Shown one piece after another: positions 1-11,300 of a stretch of DNA of 64,000 nucleotides. A model generated the notes under the pieces. The model was not told the origin of the DNA. It saw only the letters and a list, made by a program, of their open reading frames with translations, and ran no database searches. Positions within the stretch are counted from its first letter, which is position 1. Every line of letters begins with the position of its first letter. The stretch comes from Incurvaria masculella (lineage: Eukaryota > Arthropoda > Insecta > Lepidoptera > Incurvariidae), in contig OX335641.1 in assembly GCA_946894095.1 (NCBI GenBank), positions 18,122,501 through 18,186,500 on the forward strand. Reading direction: 5' to 3'. A program made the position numbers and the translations under genes.

Positions 1-2
1 GC

Positions 3-698
3 ACAAAAAAAATTATATCAGTAAGAAGATTCATGCGTAAAGTAAAGAATGAAAATGGTTTCCAACTAGAACCCACTCCTACTATTTCCATTACATTTGC
101 ATCAAATACTCTACCGGACTATATTGACATGAACTTATGGAGATTTAGAGTGGCTCAATACATACCCCGTTTAAAACAGTGCTTCCGATGCTTGCGCTTT
201 GGGCACATATCAAAATATTGTAAAAACGGAGAGAGGTGCTCAATATGCAGTTGCGAAGGGCACAATTATAGAAATTGCTCTACGGAGCATGCCAATGCTA
301 CCTGTTATAATTGTCAAGGTAATCATGTCGCTATATCAGGGTTATGCCCTATAAAAAAGAAGAAAATTGAAGAAAACAAAAATAAAACCAGAAAAGTTCA
401 ATACAATGAATTATTTAATGAAAAGTCATTCCCTTCCTTACCTACCACTAACACAGATCAAACAGAAAAAAATTATAATACGCAACTAAAATATAACCAA
501 ATATTACACACGAATAAAGAAAATTCAGTCGACTCTATCCTGAATAATTTGTTAAACTCTGAAAAGGCAATGAACATACTTCTCGAAATGATTGTAAAAG
601 TTATAACAATGAGCAAAACTGGCGAGGCTCCTATCTCTGCGCAAAACATAAAAAGCGTTATTCACGACTCTATTAGAAAAAATAAACCTGTTATATAA
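3..698 (+). CDS. LINE ORF1 (gag-like zinc-knuckle protein), 5' partial
   Basis: The reading frame is open from the left edge, and residues before the first ATG (position 33) fit the family, so the true start is upstream. ORF1 proteins bind element RNA to form the transposition RNP. Visible are the segment RLKQCFRCLRFGHISKYC followed by further CCHC-type knuckles (CSICSCEGHNYRNC and CYNCQGNHVAISGLC), giving three in a row as usual for I and Jockey gags. The tail is lysine-rich and probably disordered. The stop codon overlaps the ORF2 start codon in TAATG. No frame damage is visible in the part present. Confidence 0.88.
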   Translation, partial: TKKIISVRRFMRKVKNENGFQLEPTPTISITFASNTLPDYIDMNLWRFRVAQYIPRLKQCFRCLRFGHISKYCKNGERCSICSCEGHNYRNCSTEHANATCYNCQGNHVAISGLCPIKKKKIEENKNKTRKVQYNELFNEKSFPSLPTTNTDQTEKNYNTQLKYNQILHTNKENSVDSILNNLLNSEKAMNILLEMIVKVITMSKTGEAPISAQNIKSVIHDSIRKNKPVI

Positions 699-700
699 TG
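696..700 (+). promoter_or_regulatory. TAATG stop-start overlap between ORF1 and ORF2
   Basis: The ORF1 stop TAA (696-698) shares its last A with the ORF2 ATG (698-700). The same UAAUG arrangement supports coupled termination and re-initiation in the silkworm telomeric LINE SART1. Its use here is inferred from that precedent. Confidence 0.8.
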
Positions 701-3700
701 TCTACTTTGAATGTTGTACAATGGAACGCGCAAAGTTTGCTATGTCATCGACATATTCTCACTCAATTTTTATATGAAAATGATATACATATTGCAATAA
801 TTTCTGAAACTTGGTTAAAACCACAACAACGTTGTAAATTTAGAGGATATCAATTGGAAAGATCTGATTCTGGAAATTCACACAATGGAGTAGCAATATT
901 AATTCATAATAGTCTAAGCTACACAAAAATTATCACCACAAGTGACAACTCGATACAAAATATAGCTATCAAATTATCTTACAACAACAAATTTGTAACT
1001 ATAGTTAGTTTATACAGTCCCCCGAATTGTACTCCACCTTTCACAAAAAGTAAGTTCGATAGATTAGTAAAAAATATCTCTGAGCCAACGATTATTGCGG
1101 GCGATTTTAATGCTCATCACACTTTTTGGGGATGCAATAACACTGATTCACGTGGAAGGGACATTTTGGAAATAATTGATGACAACAATCTTGTTCTTTT
1201 GAATAACGGTGAAGTGACAACAGTTGGTTCCAGTAGATGGCGGCCAAATGCACTCGATCTCACAATGGTATCTTCTTCTTTAGCATTGTCTTGTAACTGG
1301 ACGGTCCATGATGACCCTCTCGGAAGTTATCACCTGCCAACAATATCAAAAATATTATTAGCCAACAACACATACAACAATCAAGAGACTGCAAACAATT
1401 TTCCAAAGCATCCAAACTTTAGACTCGTAAATTGGAAAATATACTCAGATTTAGTTTCGAGAGAGCTCGAACATTTTAACTTTGATAATCTTAACCCAAT
1501 AGAATCTTATGATTCTTTTTGTAATATTTTAAATGCAGCTATTGAGAAGTCTATACCCAAACGGAAGCATTCATCCACACCTAACTCCACTTTTCGGCAT
1601 TCAAAACCCAAACTTTCTGTTCCCTGGTGGAATGAAAAATGCAGCTCAGCTGTAGAAAATTCCAGGAAAGCATATGCAACATTTAAACTAAATTGTAATG
1701 ACGAAAATTACATAGAATTCAAACGATTGCAAGCACTTAAAAAACTCATTTTAAAAAGAGAAAGAAGCGAAAGCTGGCAAAGGTTATGTGAATCATTTAA
1801 CAGATATACACCCGTTTCTAAAATTTGGAACACTATTAAAAAATTTAATAATACCTACCAAAGTAATAGTCACAACACAAATCATGACTGGATTAATGAT
1901 TTTTTGCAAAAGTATACACCCGATTATGTTGAAAATCAACTACATTCAATCAATAGTTCTGTTCCTAACAATAATGAAAATGAGTACCTTACAAAATATT
2001 TTACTTTACAAGAACTGAAATCTGCCTTAAATTCTAGACGAGATACTGCATGTGGATTAGATATGATTCCATATAAAATGCTACGTCACTTAAACCACAA
2101 CAGTCTGGTAATATTTTTAAACACGCTTAATAAGCTGTGGTGTACTTCCATAATTCCATGGGAATGGAAAATAGATTGTCTCATCCCAATACTTAAACCA
2201 AACAAAAGTAAAGACGATGCAAATTCTTATCGACCTGTGGCATTGACTTCGTGCATTGGAAAAATTTTTGAACAGTTAATTAAACAACGTTTAGAATTTT
2301 TTATAGAAAGAAACAACATTTTACCTAGCAATCAATTTGGTTTTAGGAGGGGTCGATCCGCTAGAGAAAGTTTCAGCCATCTACATCTGGATATTTCAAA
2401 AGCTTTCTCATTAAATCACGATACCGTGTGTGTTTTTTTAGATGTCGTCGGCGCATTTAACAACATCGATCACTTTACACTTGCATCGATCTTGAACTCT
2501 TTGGGCATTCCAGCAAAATTAATAAATTGGATATATAATTTTTTAAATGGCAGGGAAGTATATGTGAAATACAGCAACTCTCTTTTTGGTCCCAGATTTT
2601 CCTATAGGGGAACGTCTTAAGGTGGGATATTAAGTCCCCTCTTATTTATAATTTATATTCACAAATTAAACTCAAAACTAGGATTTGATGTAAATAACCT
2701 CCAATTTGCAGATGATTTGGTTATTTATTGTTCCATTGGTGATAGAGCGACTACATTGACTTGTATAAATAAAGCCATGGAGAATTTGTATAAATATTTT
2801 ACTGAGTTAAATTTAGATATAAGCCCAGAGAAAAGCAAAGTTGTTATATTTAGTAAAAATAAATACAAATTAAAAGCCGAAGTCTTCTACAATAACACTC
2901 TTCTTCCGGTAGTTGAAACCGTTAAGTTTTTAGGAATAATATTTAACAGTAACTTATCTTGGAACTCTTATGTCGATGGCATAGCAGACAAAGCGTTAAG
3001 ATCATACAACATTTTGAGGTCCTTAGCGGGCACCTATTGGGGCGCGGATCCGAAAATCCTAATAATGCTTTTTAAATCTTTGATACGTAGCCATTTTGAA
3101 TATGGTTTTCTATGTTTTTCTCATCATTGGAAACTTATAGAGAAACTGGAAAAAATACAAAATAAAAGCTTACGTTTAATAACTGGAGCGATGATGTCAA
3201 CTCCCATAGTATCCATGCAAGTAGAATGTAACATTCCTCCACTGAGAATCCGCTTCAAATATCTGAAATTAAAATTTTTGTTAAAGCTTCTATCCATATC
3301 AAATCATCCTCTGTTTACCAAAATTCAACATCTCCTTTCCATCCCATCCGATCCTAGTCATCATCCTTACATCCTGAGAGACTTTTCAAATATATTACAT
3401 TACAAAAATGAATATGAAATACAAGCCAATTTCAACTTTCCTTGCTATTTGGGAAAATATGACAGCAAATTCTACGGAATTCCAATTCAAATAGACGAAA
3501 ACTTGGAGTGCAAAGAAGAATTTTTAGAACAAATTTCAAGTTACAGAGGTTACAGAAGAATATATACCGATGGTTCGAAAACAGTTCGTGGGGTCGGCTG
3601 CGCGATCTATGACGAGACAACCAAGAGAGGTTATGGCATTAAGATTCCTAGTTCTGCATCAATATACACTTCTGAAGCTTTGGCAATTCAAATCGCACTC

Positions 3701-4435
3701 GAGTTCATCGAAGTTCAACAACACTATACGTGGATAATAATAAGCGACTGCATGAGCGTTCATAGAGCCCTACAGAATACGAAACTAGATGCCAATACTC
3801 ACTATGTCATACACCAAATACGGGATAAACACTTTTCCTTGATACAGCAAGGCTACGAAATATGTTTTTTCTGGATTCGCGGCCACATAAATTTGAAGCC
3901 ACACGACTCAGCAGATTATCTAGCTAGAACGATAGCTGACAGCAACCTGAATATTTGCCATATTAAGAATGTTGCCCTACCGCAATCGGAATTTGTAGCG
4001 AAAATAAAACAGGAAATTATCCACGAATGGACCGAACAATGGAAAATGTCCAATACGGGTCGTTGGTACGCCGAAATAAACGATTTAGTTGGGAAAACAC
4101 CTTGGTTCAATAAAACCTTACCAAAAAGAAGAAAATATTATACAACAATTTGTCGTCTACGTTTCGGACATTGTCTTTTTCAATCCCATCTTTACAGATT
4201 AAACCTTATCGACACCGCCGTATGCCCACACTGCAACTTAGCTGATCAATCCCTGGACCACCTCTTCTTTCATTGCTGTGCTTTTGATGAGCAAAGAGAA
4301 AAACTATATAAATGCTTAGAAATTACATACAAAGAAAGAGAAAAAATCCCGCTCGACCTGAAAAAGATATTAAGTCAACCGACCAACTTTGAACCCATAT
4401 TTCTATATATACATGAGACAGTAGAAAGTATTTAA
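698..4435 (+). pseudogene. LINE ORF2 (endonuclease-RT-RNase H), one in-frame stop
   Basis: A frame of 1245 codons interrupted only by TAA at 2618-2620 (codon 641), inside the conserved GTS-QGG-type motif before the RT active site, where a glutamine codon is expected; one C-to-T change explains it. Domains: APE endonuclease about residues 1-225 (GDFNAHHTFWGC near 139), reverse transcriptase about 440-720 (FLDVVGAFNN, and FADDLVIY just after the stop), RNase H about 950-1080 (YTDGS, SEALA, SDCMS, ADYLA carry the four acidic residues), then CPHC...DHLFFHC. The endonuclease SDH motif reads S-Y-H at codons 210-212 (Tyr at 1328-1330), so the catalytic Asp is missing. It is thus probably dead in both nicking and full-length translation. 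Confidence 0.92.
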
Positions 4436-4544
4436 CTACATGACACTCCAGAATTGACTACAATCCATAAGATACAATAAAGAGAAGGCTGTATAGCGAA
4501 AGCTTTTGCCTGTCCATTGGATAAAGAAACAAAAAAAAAAAAAA

Positions 4545-4779
4545 CTGGACCTAGTGTCAAACTTTGAACTCAAGATCTTGGTTAATTGGATTTTTTGAAT
4601 TTGTATAGGAAGCGTAATTTTCTAATCCTTACGGTATGGACCCACTTTAACGCCTCCACACAGACCGAATTAATTTCCGAAGACAGTCATAGTGATTACT
4701 AGACAGTAAGGAACTTAAAACACTTGTGCTACAGTATTCTTTAGTTCCAGTGCGAACACTCAACATTTGAGTCGACACC
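4545..4779 (+). promoter_or_regulatory. Spacer between LINE tail and CPT2 start: CPT2 promoter/5' UTR
   Basis: Only 235 bp separate the LINE poly(A) from the CPT2 ATG, so the CPT2 core promoter and 5' UTR should lie here unless a 5' UTR intron exists. The start context is CACCATGG, a good Kozak match. No clear TATA box is seen. Transcription start is not determined. Confidence 0.5.
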
Positions 4780-5390
4780 ATGGTTCTTCCTTACCGACTC
4801 ACAAGCGCAGCCAGCCGTAGAGCTCTGTTCACCCGGGGCTACAGCCAATCGGTGGCGGAGGAGCGCTTTCGAGGGCCACAATACCAGTACCTGCAGCGTA
4901 GCCGTGTGCCTACCATGCACTTCCAGCCGTCGCTCCCGCGGCTGCCCGTGCCAGACCTCGCTAAGTCTGGAGAACGTTACCTCAATGCTCTGAAACCCCT
5001 GTTGACTTCCGAGCAGTACGATCAAGCCGTTGGCAGGACAGGCAGCTTCATCGCTAATGAAGGGAAGACTCTGCAGCAGAAGCTAGTAGCTAAAGATAAC
5101 AGGAACAAGCACACTAGTTACATTTCTGAATATTGGTTCGATTTGTATCTGCGAGATCGTGCGGCTCTTCCTATCAACTACAACCCGTTGATAGTTTTTC
5201 AAAATGATAAAAGACCACAGTATAACAATCAGTTAATAAGGGCAACCAACCTCCTCATAAGCTCCGTAAGGTTCATGTTATCTTTGAGAAAAGAAATTTT
5301 GGAACCCGAGGTATATCATATGAACCCAAAAAAAAGTGACACAGACCTTTTCAGGACTGTAACGAGACTGCTTCCATCCAGCTTTTCATG
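4780..5390 (+). CDS. CPT2: CPT2 exon 1
   Basis: Encodes the targeting peptide and the N-terminal half of the fold, ending in SSFSW with the Trp codon split TG/G. Donor GT at 5391-5392. Reading on past the donor gives a hydrophobic tail that is intron translation. Confidence 0.94.
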
Positions 5391-8300
5391 GTTTGCAATC
5401 TTTCTATTCATTATATTTATTTTACAATTTTTTCTCAAGCTGAGCGTTATTTACTCAGCACACTGACTTCTATTTGATGTACAGATCTACAGGTGAAAAG
5501 TCTGCTAGTCTTGCGCCGCAAGCCAAAATAAGCAAAAATATAACTTTTTTTATTACCTAAGTTTTGTTATCATGTAAATGCTCCTTCATTTCCAAATAAT
5601 ATATTTTGTTCATAAATAGTTAATGATATCAAATACAAATAGGAGAGTACTTTATTAAAATACAATTTATGTTCCTATTACCTTAAGGTATGGTGCCTAC
5701 GCTTTCAAGGCGTTCCCACTGGACATGAGTCAATTTGTGGGTTTGTTCGGTGCCACCCGTATCCCGGAACTAACAAAAGACCGAATCTTTAGAGACCCAC
5801 ATAGCAGGCATGTACTTGTGCAGAGGCGAGGCCACTTCTACACCTTTGATGTAATCAATAAAGAAGGTAATGAAAAAAAATATATATTTATCACTTCAAC
5901 ATATTTTTTTTTACTTTGCAAGGAAATTTAAATAAACCACTGTTAAGAATGAATGGTTCACGCTAGACCGGCGCGGATACAGGCCGACACGGGAATGGGT
6001 CCCGTTCGAACAATATTCCAATCAATATCTATGAAAACATTGAATGTACACCGGGCGCGACACGGCAACGGGCACGGGCGCCGTAGGGTCCCGTGTCCGA
6101 GCATATTGTTTCCCGGAGCCGCCCCGCACAAGCGCCGTCCCGTTCGTGAATCCCGTGTGTTCATGCTCACACGGGCCGGACCCGGGGTGTGTAACAGTCG
6201 ATGACGATCGTATGAATTAGAGAATGCAGGTTTGTTTTGAAAATGGATTCCGATTCTTCATCGAGGACAATGGCAATTTATAACTCACACAGCGAAAACT
6301 TGGCCATTTTGTGAAATGGACCCTGAAATTAACTGAACTGCTGCCTGCGTGGAGTTGGGGGCGACAGCGGCTACCCCGTACCGTGCCCGCGCCATTGCAG
6401 CTCTCGCGCCGTTGCATACTAATCCCATACGGGGCACGTTCCACCCGGATCTCCCCGTGCCCGCGCCGTGCCGACCCCGGTCTAGCGTGAATCATCCTTT
6501 ACTCTTTTTTTCTTCTTCACGCTTTTGATATCCACTGCTGGTCAATGTCCTACCCCTGACATCGCCTAGTTGTGCGGTCTCCTGTTTTTCTTCACCAGTT
6601 GTGACCTGCCAAATCTTCAAATTCTACAATGTTTTTGGACATAAATGCGGATCTGACAATACTTTTCCTTTACTATTGATTTTCAATGTCAATGAGCCCT
6701 GCATAGTGGGATAGAGCATTCAATCGGGTTTATCTTGGGATAATATTGTCAATACAAAAGTGAATGAATTTCAAGTCAGACATGGTAAAACGCAACACGG
6801 AACCAATGCGATGACAGTCTGAGCCAAACTTTGAAAAATAATTTTATTAAAAAATGGTGCATGGTTTCATGGCAAAATCAAGCAACCGCGAGCTAGACAA
6901 AATGTCTGGTAAAATCGAAAAGAGGACGGGGCTAATAGACTCGCTCTGCAATTCAGTTTACCCGTATTATACCAGTGCAAATGTGGCACAGGTCACTTTA
7001 AAAATTAATGTTATCTTGCTCGTGCTTTTGATACTAAAAAAAATCTGGCCACATTTAATATTGTCAGCATTTTTTTCACAAGCAAAAATATTTTTCTGCG
7101 TATGCAGATATCTATGTTATTTAGTTCAGTATGTCTGAACTAGACGATGCCAAATTTTCAGAGGTGCATTGATCCTCTATTGAACACACATGTATGAATG
7201 TATTTATAGGAGATAACGGTACTTAGTAAAAGATAATCAAACAAGTTTTCATAAGTATTTCGAAAAAAAAAACTATTGTTTATAGTATCTCCACTCAGGG
7301 ACTCAACTTTAATTTAAATGTTTATTGAACCCCTTGATTGTTAAGTTACTTATGTAGAAAATATATGTATAACAATAAAAAAAAATCAATTTCAGGACTA
7401 TTACTAACACCACCTGAGCTCCTGGCGTCATTGAAATACATATTAGAAGACAGCAGGCCCCCATCCGAGCACCCTGTTGGAGTCCTAACGTGTCAGGACA
7501 GGGACACGTGGGCATCGCAGAGGGCCCACTTGGAGGAAACTGGCAATAGGGAAGTCCTGCAGTTGATCGATTCTGCCATTTTCAACTTGAACCTCGATGA
7601 TGAGACGATCGGAGAGGAGAAGTTAAACATTTTGAAGACTTACCTGCACAGCAACGGAACCAATAGGTAAAGGGATAAGACATTATTCCATTTGTGACAT
7701 TTATTATTTTATTGAGGATATCAGCAAGAAATGAATAAGATTTAGACGCATCAGCCAAGGCTCCCTTTCTAAAATAAATAAATAAAAAAAAAGAAGATCG
7801 AAGCGGCAATGAAAAATTGTCCATATTTTCCATCCAGTTCAATATAGCTGTGCTCATATAAGGAAGGTCTTGGCATGGCACATAATTTCTTTGGGAATGT
7901 GGTGTATTGGGCTAATATCATAACGGTAGTTGTGTGGCCATCCATGTCTGGTTGCATTAAAAAAAAAAAATATATGTGTATAGAGGAATTGAAATGTCTC
8001 AAATTCCGTCAGTCAGTCAGTCAGCGTGTTGGCGTCCACTGCTGGACCTCCCGGCCCTCAGCGGTACGGAGCCACTGCTTTCCAACGATGCACTTGATCT
8101 CGTCTTCCCACCTTTGCGGTTGGTCTTCTCACACTCCGTTTTCCTGTCCATGGCCGCCAGTGTAGGATACGGTTACTCCAACGGTCGTCGTCTCTTCGGC
8201 TGACGTGACCAGCCCACAGCCATTTAAGCTTAGCCACCCGGTGTCCAATATCGACTACTTTGGTACGTCGGCGGATTGCCTCAGTACGCACCATATCCCG

Positions 8301-11300
8301 TAGCGATATTCCCAGCATGGCTGTAAACTCCGTAAGCTGGTGTTTTTAATCTAAATGAAACAAAGAATTTGAGAATAGTTGCAACATGTTATAAAAACCT
8401 CAAAAAGTTATTTACGGATGAGTCTATTGATGTAAAGGTTCTTCTTGGTGGGACCGGACGCTGATATTGGATTGGAACTGCAAATAGAAGGGTAAATACT
8501 AATAATGACAGCTGAACTAAAGCAGTTTCTGATATTCTTTCGTAGAGATTATCCTAAATGCACAGAATACTGACTCAAAAGTGCACTTCAACGATTGGTT
8601 GGAAAGGCATTATTGGTCTGACGGCTTAAACCTCAAATAAACAAATGGATTAAAAAAACTTGGGAAGTTGACAACTCATCAAAGTGCAAATTTTCCTTGA
8701 TCAGGTGGTTCGACAAGACATTCAACCTCATTGTGACAGCAGATGGGGTAGGAGGTCTGAACTTCGAGCATTCTTGGGGGGACGGAGTCGCTGTTCTTCG
8801 ATACTTCAAAGACATTTATGCTGATACCACAAAGAAGCCCTTTGTCCACCCGGACACCATCCCAGGACAGATCAGTCCTGTGAAGAGACTCGGTTGGTGA
8901 AAAGTGTTTGGTCAACTGTATTGTCCCGCATTAACAACCAACAATGTTTCCATTGTCGTCTCATAAATTTAATTGTTGCATTTAAATAACAATAAAACAT
9001 TGCATTAATTTGATAAGGTGTACAGCTTAATATACCTAATTCAGCCTACTTTAATAAATTTTTCCCAGGCTGCAGGCTGACAAGATTTTTTAATAATCAA
9101 TGAGCTGGAAACAGATGTTATGGGGAGTTAGCCATAATTTCTTTTAATGTGACTGTGATATTGCAACATTATTTTAGGCCACAATTTGTAAATAAAAACT
9201 GGCCAAGTGCGAGTCGGACTCGCACACGAAGGGTTCCGTTCCATCAACACCAAAAAATCACGTTTTTTGTATGGTGCCCTTTAATTTTTATTATTTTTTG
9301 ATTTTATCTATTTGTTGGTATAGCGGAAAAATAAATAATAATAATAATAATAATGTTTATTGCATGATAAAGTGTACAAAAGGTAGAGCTTAATGCCTAG
9401 TCATTTTCTACCAGCCTACCTTACAATATTGAGAACAGAAAAGGGTAGGCGCAAATAACAAGAGAAAAAAAACAGAACAACTATACAACACATAAGAATT
9501 TTAAGTACTTAATTATAACACATATAAATAATAATATATATATATAAACTACTTATATAATACAATATATTAAACTTATAAAATTATTACAAATATATAC
9601 GCATAATACAATCATATTTTACATATTAATACATACATACACTTAATAATATAGCATAGATAAATACTTTCACAGTTAGTAATGATGAAACTCACTAAAC
9701 AGTGGGTAAAAGGTGAGATTTTACGATTTTAGCAGATACTCTTTCAGGTGCGAACGGAAAATCTGGATTGTAGGACACACACCCTGAGAAAATGTCAGCT
9801 GCCTACCCATTACGGTTCATGAGATACAGCCCTGTGACAGACGGACGGACGGACGGACAGCGGAGGCTTAGTATTAGGGTTCCGTTTTCACCCTCTGGGT
9901 ACGGAACCCTAAAAATGAGGAAATGGTCTGAAGTTGTGTTTAAACAGTAATATTTATAATATATTAATTCAAGAAATTGTGCAATGGCAGCTTCTTTGAT
10001 CTCATTGGAAAGGAATACTCTATTGATTTGACGATAGGTTTTAAGGAGGCCCAACCCGGCAGAACTAACTCATTCGCGGGCACGGTACAAAACCGTGCTG
10101 TTGTGCTTTGGGAACTTCTCTGTTTCAAAGAATAAGACAGGCTCCGTGATGAAGATGATGCAACATGTCCACAAAAAAGACAATGTGCATTGTTTATGAT
10201 TTGGTAAGATTTACGAAAATTTTAATTACAAACCGACTTATAGGAAAAAAATCGAACAAAAACCAAATAGATAACTAATAGATGACTAATCTTTTTAAGA
10301 TGTTCTTACTTTATCATTGCGTAAATCCACCTCCAAAGTTATTGTATAAAACGCGCGAAAAATTCGAACTTTCGGACCTTATAACTTAGAAACCAAACAC
10401 AATTTTACAATGCCAATGGTCATCAGACATCTAGTTCGATTAAATAAAGCTATTTTGAGCAAAATTTGGGATCTTTGAGAAGAAATATAGGCGTGATCTT
10501 CTTTCGCCGTTTGTATGCGGTGTTGAGCGGGATGGCCCACCTTAAGGCTGTTCCGACCCGTATAAAGTTGTTTGCACACATAACGCAAAAAGTATTGCAC
10601 TTAAAGCCACGAATTAATAATAAAAGTTTAATATAGTCATATTACTTGCCGCGAAAACAATTTCACAATTTCAGGGTTATTGGTTTTGTTACAATTTATT
10701 TAAATACGATTTTTATTTAACAGCGCCATCTAACGGTGTAAAACTTCTAATCGGCAATTACAACGAAACCATTAAACCTGAAATTGTGAATATGTTCTCG
10801 CTGCAACTACTATGGCTATATTTAATATTTTTGACGAATCCGTGCCTTAAAATGCAATACTGTTTGCGTTCTGTGTAAAAAAAACATTGTATGGGTCGGA
10901 ACATCCTTAAGGTGTCGGATTATCAAGTCTAGGTACCTCATTTTAATAACAAAACTTTAATCGATTTTAGGGTTAAGCAATTTCAATATTTTCGAATGTC
11001 CTCAATATCTGATCCGTAGCTGCAACTTTTTGTGTTTCAGAATTTAGTTTGGATGAGAAATCGAAACAGGACATCCAAACCACCCTGCTGGCGTACAAGC
11101 AATGGTGCGATTCGCTGAGCATCGACTATATACTGTACAAAGGTTTGACTAAGGAAGCCTGCAAGAGATTTAAAGTCAGTCCGGATTGTGTTATGCAACT
11201 AGCGTTCCAGGTAATGGACTTGCATTTTTCTCAGACCTGGCTCAATATAATATTTAGTCGTACCCGTACACATTGGTTCGATTTGAACCATCGTTACTAA

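Larger units (their letters stand above)
1..4544 (+). mobile_element. I/Jockey-group LINE, nearly full length, cut by left window edge
   Basis: Non-LTR retrotransposon with two ORFs in the usual order, a short 3' UTR and an A14 tail at 4531-4544. ORF1 has gag-type zinc knuckles. ORF2 has an APE-type endonuclease, reverse transcriptase, RNase H and a C-terminal CCHC motif. The RNase H domain argues for an I-clade-like element over classic Jockey, which usually lacks it. The 5' end lies outside the window. The only interruption of ORF2 is one stop codon at 2618-2620, so the insertion is probably young. The tail ends 235 bp before the CPT2 start codon in the same orientation. Confidence 0.93.

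Noticed and set aside
5953..6204. Basic, Arg/Pro-rich open frames in CPT2 intron 2, both strands
   Set aside because: They lie inside a GC-rich MITE with inverted ends. Long frames on both strands follow from its composition and there is no family signal.
10379..10600. 73-codon minus-strand frame
   Set aside because: It runs across the junction of two TTAA-flanked MITEs, and the family A body is non-coding in the other copies.
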